Shown: positions 44,062 through 53,269, numbered from the stretch's first letter. The stretch is DNA of 64,000 bases from an uncultured Flavobacterium sp. (GCA_943912855.1 CALTVC010000013.1:1-64000); one strand, 5' to 3'. The notes: generated from the letters alone by a model not told the origin. Made by a program: numbers and translations.

Positions 44062-46320
44062 ATGAAGATAAGGGATATTGTAAATCGTGATATTGTAAAC
44101 CTTACCAACTGTGAGCAGGAACCCATACACATACCCGGTAGCATTCAGCCACATGGCTTTTTGCTTGGACTAAAGGGAGATAACCTGCTCATAGATTATT
44201 GCAGTGCCAATACTGCCGAATATCTTAACCTCTTTCATTCAGAACTTTTAGGGAAAGATTTTTCTGCAGCTTTTGGAACAGAAAATGCCGAAAAGCTGAA
44301 TGAATACCTGCTTAAGAAACCATCTCTTGGCAGCGTATTATTACAGCTTACCCTGAACGGGGTAGATTTTATATGTACAGTACATATAAACAATGAAGGC
44401 ATTTGCATACTGGAAGGCGAACCAATAGCACTGAACCGCAGTACCAGTGAAGAGGAATACGACCAGACTTCGCTCTTGCTGCGTTACATGCACGATACAC
44501 ATACCCTTAAAGACCTTTGCCAGCTGGTAACGGAAGGTACCCGCGAAATTACGGGGTATGACCGCGTTATGGTTTATCGTTTTGACAAAGACTATAACGG
44601 TGAGGTATTTGCCGAAAGTTGTCGTGAAGACCTGGAGCCTTTCTTGGGCTTACACTATCCGCATACGGACATACCACCTCAGGCAAGGGAACTCTACATG
44701 AAAAACCTGCTAAGGCTCATAACAGACATTGACTATACCCCTACTCCTGTATATACGCAGGACAATGGTACAGACAAAAATCTTGATATGAGCCTTAGTA
44801 TTTTAAGAAGTACATCTCCCATACATGTACAATACTTAAATAATATGGGAGTTGGTGCCACACTTACTATATCTCTGATATATAAAAACAAGCTATGGGG
44901 TCTTATAGCATGCCACCATTATTCGCCTAAAAATCTTAGTCCTGTAATACGTCGTGCGGCACAGTTACAAGGACACTTTATTACTTCTCAGATAGATGTA
45001 AGGCAGGCGTCTGAAGAATACGAACTATCAAAGAAAACTACACTTTCGTTAGAAAGAATGAACAGCCAAAACCTTCATCACGAAGGTGACATGGATAACA
45101 TAGTAAACAATCCTGATTTACTTTCGGTATGTAATGCGAATGGTGTTACAATAGTTTACAATGGCAAGATTTACAGCAGTGGTATGGTACCCGATAATGT
45201 AAACACATTACTATTAGCAGATTACTTTGCAAAACTAACAAACCACGGAAATTTTAGCACCGATAAATTATCCGGATATTTTGATGAGTTTAAAGATTTA
45301 GGCGGAAAAGTTTCAGGTATGATATATCATTCTTTGGGTATTCAAAACAATGATTGCATCATTTGGTACAGACCCGAAAGTAAAACCGAAGTGCACTGGG
45401 CAGGAGATCCTACAAAATCTATCATTAAAAACGAAAAAGGACTTTCACCAAGAAGGTCATTCGCGCTTTGGAAAGAAATTGTAGACAGTACTTCTAACCC
45501 TTGGCTACGTCCGGAGCTGGAATCAGCTGCAGCTTATGCTTTTTCGCTTCAAAAGCAGATAAACCTGCTTATGATAACCCGTGAAGAGCAAAAGTACCGA
45601 AGACTCAGTGAACTGCTTAGAGAAACCAACAGCGAACTTGAAAACATCAACTGGATAAGCACGCACGACCTTCAAGAGCCTTTAAGGAAAATTCAGTTGT
45701 TAGCATCAAGGCTTCTGGTAAAAGAGAAGGACTTATCTCCAGGTGTAGAAGACAGCATAACCCGTATGAATGCTTCGGCTAATCGTATGCAAACCTTACT
45801 GATTGACATCCTGAAGTATACCCGCATAAAAAACACTCACGATTCTTTTGAGCCTGTTGATTTTAATGAAGTCATTGAGGCTGTAAAAGTAGACATGACA
45901 GAAACGATTACCGAGAAAGATACTGAAATTCTATTTAATGCACTTCCTACCATTAACGGTAATGAATTTTTAGTTAAACAATTGTTTTCAAACCTGATTG
46001 CAAATGCTATTAAGTATTCTCATCCTGACAGGAAACCTACTGTGGAAATAACACATCTTGGATTAGGTACTTATTTTAGTGAAGGTAGTCATGAACTCTA
46101 CCACATATTTGAAGTTAAAGACAATGGTATAGGATTTGAGCAGAAATACGCCGAAAAAATATTCAATATCTTTACCCGTCTTCACGCACAGCCCGATAAG
46201 CGTGGTTCAGGTGTTGGTTTGGCACTTTGCAAAAAAATAATGCAAAACCATAAAGGGCATATTACAGCAAAAAGCGCCGTAGACGAAGGTACAACCATAA
46301 GCCTCTACTTTCCTGCATAA
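44062..46320 (+). CDS. Bacteriophytochrome histidine kinase
   Basis: This 752-residue protein has the canonical order PAS, GAF, PHY, HisKA and HATPase. Cys17 in NCEQEPIHIPGSIQPHG is the biliverdin-attachment cysteine of BphPs. The GAF block HYPHTDIPPQARELY (near 208-222) carries the DIP aspartate. The PHY tongue PRRSF motif is near 470-474 (LSPRRSFALWKE). His535 in ISTHDLQEPLRK is the phosphorylated His; the ATPase has NLIANAIKYS, DNGIGFEQ and GSGVGLAL. It should sense red/far-red light and signal to the adjacent receiver protein. Confidence 0.94.
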   Translation: MKIRDIVNRDIVNLTNCEQEPIHIPGSIQPHGFLLGLKGDNLLIDYCSANTAEYLNLFHSELLGKDFSAAFGTENAEKLNEYLLKKPSLGSVLLQLTLNGVDFICTVHINNEGICILEGEPIALNRSTSEEEYDQTSLLLRYMHDTHTLKDLCQLVTEGTREITGYDRVMVYRFDKDYNGEVFAESCREDLEPFLGLHYPHTDIPPQARELYMKNLLRLITDIDYTPTPVYTQDNGTDKNLDMSLSILRSTSPIHVQYLNNMGVGATLTISLIYKNKLWGLIACHHYSPKNLSPVIRRAAQLQGHFITSQIDVRQASEEYELSKKTTLSLERMNSQNLHHEGDMDNIVNNPDLLSVCNANGVTIVYNGKIYSSGMVPDNVNTLLLADYFAKLTNHGNFSTDKLSGYFDEFKDLGGKVSGMIYHSLGIQNNDCIIWYRPESKTEVHWAGDPTKSIIKNEKGLSPRRSFALWKEIVDSTSNPWLRPELESAAAYAFSLQKQINLLMITREEQKYRRLSELLRETNSELENINWISTHDLQEPLRKIQLLASRLLVKEKDLSPGVEDSITRMNASANRMQTLLIDILKYTRIKNTHDSFEPVDFNEVIEAVKVDMTETITEKDTEILFNALPTINGNEFLVKQLFSNLIANAIKYSHPDRKPTVEITHLGLGTYFSEGSHELYHIFEVKDNGIGFEQKYAEKIFNIFTRLHAQPDKRGSGVGLALCKKIMQNHKGHITAKSAVDEGTTISLYFPA

Positions 46321-46377
46321 TTATTACTTTGCTTGCGGTATGTGACCAACGTCATTTTAACGGTTATACACCTGTAT

Positions 46378-46385
46378 TACTTTTG
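46378..46385 (+). promoter_or_regulatory. -7 element TACTTTTG
   Basis: An exact TAnnTTTG match 26 bp before the ATG of the PEP-synthase-domain gene, in the 91-bp gap after the phytochrome. It suggests a separate promoter. Confidence 0.5.
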
Positions 46386-46411
46386 TTTTAGATTGTCCTT
46401 ACTACATAACA

Positions 46412-47371
46412 ATGGGCAAGTTTGAAAGCAAAAAACAGATGCAGCAGTTTACAAAACTCCTCAGCGATATAACGGCTAAAGATTTGGCAGATGCAGGTAA
46501 AAAAGCAACCCAACTTGGCATACTTTATAAAGAACAAAAAAAATCGCCTTTACAAATACCTCCGGGGTTTGTGGTAAACGTAGCTGCATACCTGTATTTT
46601 ATCTCGTATAATAATTTGCACGAAAAACTTCAAGCACTTATTAATACAATTCCTATTCCTGATTATGATAATATTATAGATGTTTCTGCAAAATGCAGAA
46701 GATTAATATTATCTGCCAAGATACCGCGTAATCTGGAAACGGAGCTTTCTGCAAGGTATGCTAGCTTATTTCCTAATGAAGAAGATGTAGCAGTACGGAA
46801 CAGTATTGCAGGAGAGGACGTACCCTACGGACTTGCCGATACTTACCTTAACATACGCGGCTCCATAGCATTAAGCTATGCTGTAAAATGTTGTTTCGCC
46901 TCTTTATTTTCAGAAAGGGCTTTACTATACAGATTAGAAAATAGCATAGAACTACCGTTGTCAATGGCTGTCATAGTTCAGAAAATGGTTCGGTCAGATT
47001 TAGGCGCATCGGGTACAGTGTGTGTAAAAGATGACAAAATCATTATAAAGAGTGTACTGGGGCTTGGAGAAATATTATCTACAACAGAATCAGAACCGGA
47101 TACCTATGAGTTCAGTAGTGAGAAAAACATGCTACTACAAAAAAACAGAGGAAAAAAGGGCAGAATGAGTGTATATTCAGATCATGCTGCAGGCACTAAC
47201 TCTACTCTGTTAAGAATAACACCTGCCGAAGTACGTGATGTCTTTTCAATTACAGATAATGAAGCACGCTCCATTATTTCTTTTTTAAAACCAGAAGAAA
47301 ATAATTGTTTTGAGTGGGCAAAGGATGGCATTACAAATGTGTTTTACCTGATTAGTGTAAACAGTTTGTAA
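46412..47371 (+). CDS. Orphan PEP synthase N-terminal (pyruvate/ATP-binding) domain protein
   Basis: This 319-residue protein matches the N-terminal ATP-grasp domain of PEP synthase (PpsA) in order: a GKKATQLG start, PPGFVVNVAAY, VRNSIAGEDVP, LNIRGSIAL, CFASLFSERALLYR, VQKMVRSDLGASGTV, VLGLGEIL, PAEVRDVFSITDNEA and EWAKDGITNVFYLI. It stops there, lacking the phosphohistidine swivel and PEP-binding domains. Against PpsA, about four residues are missing in the glycine-rich loop after VRNSIAGEDVP. It cannot make PEP alone, so it may sense ATP/pyruvate or work with a partner. It lies between the phytochrome and the FixL-like kinase. Confidence 0.8.
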   Translation: MGKFESKKQMQQFTKLLSDITAKDLADAGKKATQLGILYKEQKKSPLQIPPGFVVNVAAYLYFISYNNLHEKLQALINTIPIPDYDNIIDVSAKCRRLILSAKIPRNLETELSARYASLFPNEEDVAVRNSIAGEDVPYGLADTYLNIRGSIALSYAVKCCFASLFSERALLYRLENSIELPLSMAVIVQKMVRSDLGASGTVCVKDDKIIIKSVLGLGEILSTTESEPDTYEFSSEKNMLLQKNRGKKGRMSVYSDHAAGTNSTLLRITPAEVRDVFSITDNEARSIISFLKPEENNCFEWAKDGITNVFYLISVNSL

Positions 47372-47463
47372 TGCGTTAAAGTTCGTTTCTTTAAAATAGC
47401 CTTACGTTGGTTTATTATAAAAACAGTATTTTTAACGATATTTGTAAGGTATATCCCTAAACT

Positions 47464-48651
47464 ATGAAAAACGAAGCGCTGCTACAGGCCATAATACAAA
47501 ATGCCATAGACGGCATTGTTATTATTAACGACCGTGGCATCATAGAATCCATAAATCCATCGGCAAGCCGTTTGTTTCAATATGAACCGGACGAAGTAAT
47601 AGGGCAAAATATATCCATGCTTATGCCCTCTCCCGACAGGGAAAAGCACGATACATATATAGATAATTATAAACATTCGGGCATTGGGCATATCATTGGA
47701 TATGGTCGGGATGTTTTAGGTCGTAAAAAAGGTGGTAGCATATTCCCATTTAGGTTAGGCGTAAGCGAAGTTAAGTTTGGTGATACACGCATTTTCACGG
47801 GCTTTATACACGACCTTAGCCAGCAAAAGGAAGCTGAAAACCGCCTTATGCAGTATACCCAGCACCTGGAGGAGCTTGTTAAAGACCGTACCATTTCACT
47901 TAATGAAACTATAGACGAACTTACACTGGCAAAAGAAGAAGTAAGCCTTTCACTTGAAAAAGAAAAGGAATTAGGTCAGTTAAAAAGCCGATTACTTAGC
48001 ATGGCATCTCATGAGTTTCGTACTCCGCTCAGTTCCATACAGCTTTCTAATTCTTTGTTAGAGCGTTATACGGAACAAATGGGAAATGAGAAAATAGAGC
48101 GTCATCTTCAGAAAATAAAAAATGCAGTAAGTAACCTAACTACTATTCTTGATGATTTTCTGCATGTTGAAAAAGTAGAGGCAGGGAAAATCGAAGTAGC
48201 GTTATCTACATTCGACCTTACTATTTTCGGAAAGGAAACGGTTGAGGAAATGCAATTACTCGCTAAAAAGAAACAACATATAAGTTACAGTCATACAGGT
48301 ACTGAAAATCTTGTCAGGCTGGATAAAAACCTGCTGAAAAACTGTTGCATCAACCTGCTGAGCAATGCCATAAAATACTCTGGTGAAGAAACTGACATTC
48401 AGTTTAAAACCGAAATCAGTAAAGAAGCCATTAAAATTACAATTGAAGATAACGGTATAGGCATACCGGAATCTGAACAAAAACATTTATTTGAAGCGTT
48501 TTTCCGTGCACAAAATACAGGCAATATTCCAGGTACCGGTCTTGGGCTAAACATTGTATTACGCTATGTATCGCTCATGCAGGGTACTGTTACCTGTAAA
48601 AGTGCCGAAAACGAAGGAACCATCTTTACCATATTATTCCCAATACTATGA
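47464..48651 (+). CDS. FixL-like PAS histidine kinase
   Basis: This 395-residue soluble protein has an N-terminal PAS domain (about 5-125), a coiled coil (about 125-175), HisKA with His183 in MASHEFRTPLSS, and HATPase (NAIKYSGEE, DNGIGIPE, GTGLGLNI). The PAS resembles FixL: the heme-ligand position is His62 in EKHDTY, and His76 and Arg82 in GHIIGYGRD match His214 and Arg220 of B. japonicum FixL; Arg206 is Lys70 here. Heme-based O2 sensing is therefore plausible but not proven. No membrane helix is seen. It overlaps the receiver-Crp gene by 4 bp. Confidence 0.85.
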   Translation: MKNEALLQAIIQNAIDGIVIINDRGIIESINPSASRLFQYEPDEVIGQNISMLMPSPDREKHDTYIDNYKHSGIGHIIGYGRDVLGRKKGGSIFPFRLGVSEVKFGDTRIFTGFIHDLSQQKEAENRLMQYTQHLEELVKDRTISLNETIDELTLAKEEVSLSLEKEKELGQLKSRLLSMASHEFRTPLSSIQLSNSLLERYTEQMGNEKIERHLQKIKNAVSNLTTILDDFLHVEKVEAGKIEVALSTFDLTIFGKETVEEMQLLAKKKQHISYSHTGTENLVRLDKNLLKNCCINLLSNAIKYSGEETDIQFKTEISKEAIKITIEDNGIGIPESEQKHLFEAFFRAQNTGNIPGTGLGLNIVLRYVSLMQGTVTCKSAENEGTIFTILFPIL

Positions 48652-49697
48652 CAAAAGTACTTATCATTGAAGATAACGACGACATCCGCGAAAACGTGGT
48701 GGAAATACTGGAACTTAGCGGTTACAATGTTGCTGCTGCCGAGAACGGAAAAATTGGGGTGGAACTTGCACTAAAATTCCATCCGGATATAGTTTTATGT
48801 GACATTATGATGCCCGAAATGGACGGATATGATGTACTTCAGGCATTAAACACACACCCTGAAACACAGGCTACTCCGTTTATTTTTCTTACCGCAAAGG
48901 CCGAACGTACTGATGTAAGGCGTGGCATGGAACTGGGGGCTGACGATTATCTTACAAAGCCTTTTGATGATGCCGAATTGCTTCGTGCCATTGAGAGTCG
49001 GATGAAACGAAAACAGGTACAACAGCTTTTTTATGGAAAATCTGCACAACAGCTTAATGAAGTCATTACTAAGAAAGATGGTCTGGCTGAGTTGAAAAAT
49101 GTAATGCAGGAACGCAATACTAAAAAATATAAAAAGAACCAGCACATACATTATGACGGTGATCGTGTTACGGGGATTTATTTTATAATAAGCGGTAAGG
49201 TGAAAACGGTAAAAATGACAGAAGACGGTCGTGAGCTGATAACAGGTATGTACAAGGCTGACGATTATCTGGATGTAAACATTATTTTTTCTAATGATGT
49301 GTATACAGACACTGCCATAGCCTTGGAAGAAACCGAACTAAGCTTCCTCCCTACTGACCAGCTAGATAAACTTTTATACCTGCACCCGGATATTGGTGCC
49401 CGTTTTATAAAACTGCTGGCACATGACATAAAAGAAAAAGAAGACCGTCTTATGCAAATTGCTTATTCTTCTGTTCGTAAACGTGTTGCCGAAGTCCTGG
49501 TAAAACTCATTACCAATCATAGTAAAGACAACAAAAGTATAAAAATAGGCCGCGATGATTTGGCTGCATTATCGGGTACATCACCTGAAACCGTAAGCCG
49601 TACATTAACCGACTTTAAAGATGAAGGACTGATAGATAAACAGGCCAGTACCGTTACTGTACTAAACCTGGATAAATTAAGCCGAATGAAAAACTAA
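48648..49697 (+). CDS. Receiver-Crp/Fnr fusion transcription factor
   Basis: This 349-residue protein has an N-terminal receiver (about 1-120; Asp9-Asp11 region, phosphoacceptor Asp52 in LCDIMMPEMDG, Lys104 in YLTKPFDD), a cNMP-binding-like beta barrel (about 145-260) and a C-terminal Crp winged helix with LAALSGTSPETVSRTLTDF near 304-322. It overlaps the kinase gene (ATGA), so the pair is surely co-translated. In effect it fuses the FixJ-like input to a FixK-like output. A strong terminator follows. Confidence 0.9.
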   Translation: MTKVLIIEDNDDIRENVVEILELSGYNVAAAENGKIGVELALKFHPDIVLCDIMMPEMDGYDVLQALNTHPETQATPFIFLTAKAERTDVRRGMELGADDYLTKPFDDAELLRAIESRMKRKQVQQLFYGKSAQQLNEVITKKDGLAELKNVMQERNTKKYKKNQHIHYDGDRVTGIYFIISGKVKTVKMTEDGRELITGMYKADDYLDVNIIFSNDVYTDTAIALEETELSFLPTDQLDKLLYLHPDIGARFIKLLAHDIKEKEDRLMQIAYSSVRKRVAEVLVKLITNHSKDNKSIKIGRDDLAALSGTSPETVSRTLTDFKDEGLIDKQASTVTVLNLDKLSRMKN

Positions 49698-49698
49698 A

Positions 49699-49731
49699 AA
49701 AAGCCCCAATGTTTTCAGCATTGGGGCTTTT
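49699..49731. terminator. Bidirectional terminator
   Basis: A perfect 13-bp stem AAAAGCCCCAATG / CATTGGGGCTTTT has a 7-nt loop. It ends the signalling island and the convergent minus-strand lipoprotein transcript. Confidence 0.9.
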
Positions 49732-49736
49732 CATAT

Positions 49737-50150
49737 CTACTTTACTTTAATGTTTTCTACTTTCGGAATCACAGCTATACAATATGGTGAGGTAAGTGCC
49801 ATAGTAACCATACCTGTTGGGCTGGTTTTTGCTACAGTTATTTCGGCAGTATTCCCGGATACATTTACATCAGTAATACTTATGCTGTAACCACCTGTGC
49901 GTTTTTGTCCCATAAAAACTGCCACAACACTTTGTTCTTTAAAATCAACCTTAGGCAATTCTGCAACATTGATTTTTTCAAATAAAGAAACAAGCTCGTT
50001 TTGAGAATTGATAAGAAGATTTGTTTCTTCTTCAATACCTCCGTAGGCTTCTTGTTTAATTACAGTATAACCTGTGCTTGTGTTGCCTTTTTTTGATGAA
50101 CAAGCTGCCAAAGAAGCTAAAAGTGTAATTATAAAAACTATCTTTTTCAT
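49737..50150 (-). CDS. PrcB C-terminal-domain lipoprotein
   Basis: This 137-residue protein has a lipoprotein signal with lipobox LAAC (Cys18) and a mature beta domain with VVAVFMGQKRTGGYSISI and SPYCIAVIPK, which match the PrcB C-terminal domain. PrcB proteins form part of surface protease complexes in some bacteria, but this domain alone gives no clear function. It should sit in the periplasm on an outer- or inner-membrane lipid anchor. Its start overlaps the bshA stop by 4 bp (ATGA), so it is co-translated with bshA. Confidence 0.8.
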   Translation of the reverse strand: MKKIVFIITLLASLAACSSKKGNTSTGYTVIKQEAYGGIEEETNLLINSQNELVSLFEKINVAELPKVDFKEQSVVAVFMGQKRTGGYSISITDVNVSGNTAEITVAKTSPTGMVTMALTSPYCIAVIPKVENIKVK

Positions 50151-51280
50151 ACAAATTGTTGCTTTAGCGCCCTGCGGTAAATGTTTTCATACATAGGCAT
50201 AATTTTCTGTATGTCAAATTCACGCGCATTTTCAAGGGCATTTCGTTTAAAAGTAGCTAATCTGTTATCATCAGAAAGAATGTATAGCGCCTTTTCTGCC
50301 ATATACTCTACATCGCCTACATCGCCCAGATAACCCGAAATACCACTGCGGTTTACCTCAGACAGTCCGCCTGCGTTAGAGCTGATAACCGGTACACCGG
50401 CAGCCATAGCCTCTAAAGCCGCCAAACCGAAACTTTCAGTTTGTGATGGCAACAGGAATAAATCAGTTAAGCATAATATTTCATTGATTTCATTACTATT
50501 ACCAAAGAAAACTACCTTATCTGAAATACCGAGCTGTTCCACAAGTTTCTCTGCCGGTTCACGTTCCGGACCATCACCTACCATAAGCAATTTAGCAGGG
50601 ACTTTCTTTTGGATTTCATTAAATATCTTAACTACATCAGGTATACGCTTTACTTCTCTGAAGTTACTAATATGAGTAATAATACGCTGACCATCTCCTG
50701 CTAATGCTGAGCGCTTGCAAGGTAGCTCAGAACTTTTATTGTCATTAACTTCAATGAAGTTAGGTATTACATAGATTTCACGTTTAATATCAAACAGCCT
50801 GTAGGTATCATCTTTAAGGCTTTGCGAAACGGAAGTTACCACATCACTGTGATTAATACTAAAACTTACAGCAGGTTTATAAAACGGATGGTTTCCTACC
50901 AGGGTAATATCAGTACCATGGAGGGTAGTAACCATAGGAATACGTATACCCTGCTCTTTCAGCATTTTTTTTGCCATATATCCTGCATAAGCGTGAGGAA
51001 TGGCATAGTGTACGTGCAGTAATTCTATACCGTGTTCCTTTACCATATCTACCAGCTTACTACTCAGTGCAAGTTCATACGGCTGGTAATGAAACAATGG
51101 GTATTCAGGAACGTGTACTTCGTGATAATGCAGGTTTGGATTCATAAGTGCAAGCCTAACGGGCTGCCTGTATGTTATAAAGTGTATTTCGTGACCACGA
51201 CGGGCAAGTTCAAGTCCGAGCTCCGTAGCCACTACACCACTACCACCAAAGGTGGGGTAGCATACTATTGCGATTTTCAT
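50147..51280 (-). CDS. bshA: BshA, N-acetyl-alpha-D-glucosaminyl L-malate synthase
   Basis: This 377-residue GT4 enzyme opens MKIAIVCYPTFGGSGVVATE, the BshA signature, followed by HVHYAIPHAYAGYMAK and TTLHGTDITLVG. The C-terminal donor domain has FREVKRIPDVV, LLLPSQTESFGLAALEAMA and SGYLGDVGD. It transfers GlcNAc to L-malate, the first step of bacillithiol synthesis. A role in thiol redox buffering follows from the family. Its length is normal. Confidence 0.95.
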   Translation of the reverse strand: MKIAIVCYPTFGGSGVVATELGLELARRGHEIHFITYRQPVRLALMNPNLHYHEVHVPEYPLFHYQPYELALSSKLVDMVKEHGIELLHVHYAIPHAYAGYMAKKMLKEQGIRIPMVTTLHGTDITLVGNHPFYKPAVSFSINHSDVVTSVSQSLKDDTYRLFDIKREIYVIPNFIEVNDNKSSELPCKRSALAGDGQRIITHISNFREVKRIPDVVKIFNEIQKKVPAKLLMVGDGPEREPAEKLVEQLGISDKVVFFGNSNEINEILCLTDLFLLPSQTESFGLAALEAMAAGVPVISSNAGGLSEVNRSGISGYLGDVGDVEYMAEKALYILSDDNRLATFKRNALENAREFDIQKIMPMYENIYRRALKQQFV

Positions 51281-51372
51281 AATTAACTGTCAAAATGTAC
51301 AACGAAGTTAACAAAAAATTCAGCGCGGGTTGTTATAGGATTACTAATAAATGCAATACAACCTACAACAAA

Positions 51373-51400
51373 AAAACCGTAATCGTGAGATTACGGTTTT
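51373..51400 (-). terminator. sucC terminator
   Basis: A perfect 12-bp stem AAAACCGTAATC / GATTACGGTTTT has a 4-nt loop and, on the minus strand, a T-run. It lies 60 bp after the sucC stop and before bshA. Confidence 0.85.
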
Positions 51401-51460
51401 GTATTTATAAAGATTATTTAGACGTTTTTGATTATCGAACGTCCAGACTTTTCTTTTTAA

Positions 51461-52654
51461 TTAGCTAAGAGCAGCTTGTACCTGGTCTGCAGCTTCCTGG
51501 AACAGGGTTGCAGAAAGGATAGGCATACCAGAGTTGTCTATAAGCTCTTTTGCAAGCTCAGCGTTAGTACCCTGAAGACGTACAATGATAGGCACTTTAA
51601 TAGAGTCACCCATGTTTTTGTAAGCATCTACAACACCTTGAGCTACACGGTCACAACGAACGATACCACCAAAGATGTTAATAAGGATAGCTTTTACGTT
51701 CGGATCTTTAAGGATAATGCGGAACGCAGTTTCTACACGTTTAGCATCGGCAGTACCACCTACGTCAAGGAAGTTAGCCGGCTCAAAGCCTGCATATTTA
51801 ATAAGGTCCATGGTAGCCATTGCAAGACCTGCACCGTTTACCATACAGCCTACAGTACCATCAAGGTCTACATAGTTAAGACCTGCTTCTTTAGCTTCAA
51901 CTTCGATTGGATTTTCCTCACGAACATCGCGCATGTCTTCGTATTTTTTCTGACGGTAAAGAGCGTTGTCATCAAGTACCACTTTAGCATCTACAGCAAG
52001 AATTTTGTTGTCAGATGTTTTAAGTACCGGGTTGATTTCAAACATAGAAGCATCGCTGTCTGTGTACGCTTTGTAAAGCGCGCCAACGAATACTACCATT
52101 TCTTTAAAAGCATTACCGCTAAGACCAAGGTTAAAAGCGATTCTGCGTGCCTGGAAGCCTTGCAGGCCTACAGCCGGGTCTATTTCTTCTGTAAAGATAG
52201 CATCCGGAGTATGTTCGGCAACTTCTTCAATGTCCATACCACCTTCGGTAGAGTACATGATCATGTTGCGTCCTTTTGCTCTGTTTAGAAGAACAGACAT
52301 ATAGAATTCTGAAGTTTCACTCTCACCAGGGTAGTATACATCTTCAGCTACAAGTACTTTGTGTACCCTTTTTCCGGTTGGAGGAGTCTGAGGAGTAATT
52401 AGGTCCATACCTATTATTTGTCCTGCAATCTCTTCTACCTGCTGAATGTTTTTAGCAAGCTTAACGCCTCCACCTTTTCCGCGGCCACCCGCGTGGATTT
52501 GAGCTTTGATTACATGCCAGCCGGTACCGGTCTGTGCTGTAAGCTCTTTAGCAGCTGCTACGGCTTCGGCAGGGTTGTTAGCAACAATACCGCGTTGCAC
52601 ACGTACACCGTGACTTGCCAGTATTTCTTTTCCCTGATATTCGTGTAAATTCAT
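51461..52654 (-). CDS. sucC: SucC, succinate-CoA ligase beta subunit
   Basis: This 397-residue protein begins MNLHEYQGKEILASHGV and carries AGGRGKGGGVKL, the ATP-grasp glycine loop. VNGAGLAMATMDLI, the GGTADAKRVETAF block and FGGIVRCD are also typical. With SucD it converts succinyl-CoA to succinate with ADP or GDP phosphorylation in the TCA cycle. sucD is not adjacent here, as is common in Flavobacteriia. The gene is transcribed alone. Confidence 0.96.
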   Translation of the reverse strand: MNLHEYQGKEILASHGVRVQRGIVANNPAEAVAAAKELTAQTGTGWHVIKAQIHAGGRGKGGGVKLAKNIQQVEEIAGQIIGMDLITPQTPPTGKRVHKVLVAEDVYYPGESETSEFYMSVLLNRAKGRNMIMYSTEGGMDIEEVAEHTPDAIFTEEIDPAVGLQGFQARRIAFNLGLSGNAFKEMVVFVGALYKAYTDSDASMFEINPVLKTSDNKILAVDAKVVLDDNALYRQKKYEDMRDVREENPIEVEAKEAGLNYVDLDGTVGCMVNGAGLAMATMDLIKYAGFEPANFLDVGGTADAKRVETAFRIILKDPNVKAILINIFGGIVRCDRVAQGVVDAYKNMGDSIKVPIIVRLQGTNAELAKELIDNSGMPILSATLFQEAADQVQAALS

Positions 52655-52685
52655 GATATATGCGTTTATCGTATTAAAAGTGGAA

Positions 52686-52693
52686 CAAAAATA
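52686..52693 (-). promoter_or_regulatory. sucC -7 element TATTTTTG
   Basis: An exact TAnnTTTG match on the minus strand, 31 bp upstream of the sucC ATG. No clear -33 element is seen. Confidence 0.45.
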
Positions 52694-52831
52694 GTAAATA
52701 ACATCTAACCGTAGAACATATTTTAAACTTTTTCCTGCTAAAAAGGTATAGCAGTTTATTTTTTTACGAAATGGTTACGCAACCGTAATAGAGATTATGC
52801 ATCTCTTAAAAAAACTTAATTAATAATTGCT

Positions 52832-53245
52832 ATGAAAAATTTTTTGGCCCTTGGGGTTGCTTTAATGTTTACACTTACTTCATGTAACGATGATGATACT
52901 ACCACTACTCCTCCACCCGCGGGAACTTATTCATTAGTACGTGTACAGGGAGGCCTTTTAGGAGGCAACTGGCAACTTTCCAGAGATAAAGTAATATGGA
53001 ACATTAATACTGCTCAGGATAGTGTAACCATAACCAATAATGCCCCACAAAACGGTACGCCATCAGGACTAGCTAGTGGTAAGTATGCTTATAAAGTAGA
53101 GAATACTGCCGGAACTAATGGCGCTTGCGACGTATCATTATCTGTAAACAACGACTATTTCGGGTGCTACACAAAAACAAATGACACTATTAAGGTAAAC
53201 GATTTACATGCAGATGGTTTCCTATATACGTTTGTAAAAAATTAA
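52832..53245 (+). CDS. Small hypothetical lipoprotein
   Basis: This 137-residue protein has a signal peptide with a lipobox-like LTSC (Cys18) followed by Asp/Thr/Pro-rich spacer (NDDDTTTTPPPAG). The mature part is a beta-rich domain with GGLLGGNWQLSRDKVIWN. No family is recognised. It lies alone, with a hairpin terminator after it. It probably sits in the cell envelope. Confidence 0.75.
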   Translation: MKNFLALGVALMFTLTSCNDDDTTTTPPPAGTYSLVRVQGGLLGGNWQLSRDKVIWNINTAQDSVTITNNAPQNGTPSGLASGKYAYKVENTAGTNGACDVSLSVNNDYFGCYTKTNDTIKVNDLHADGFLYTFVKN

Positions 53246-53269
53246 TACAATAGACAACTTGTTATTACC

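Noticed and set aside
51476..52288. Plus-strand open frame of 270 codons opposite sucC
   Set aside because: It lies entirely antisense to the highly conserved sucC; codon bias of the real gene leaves this frame open.
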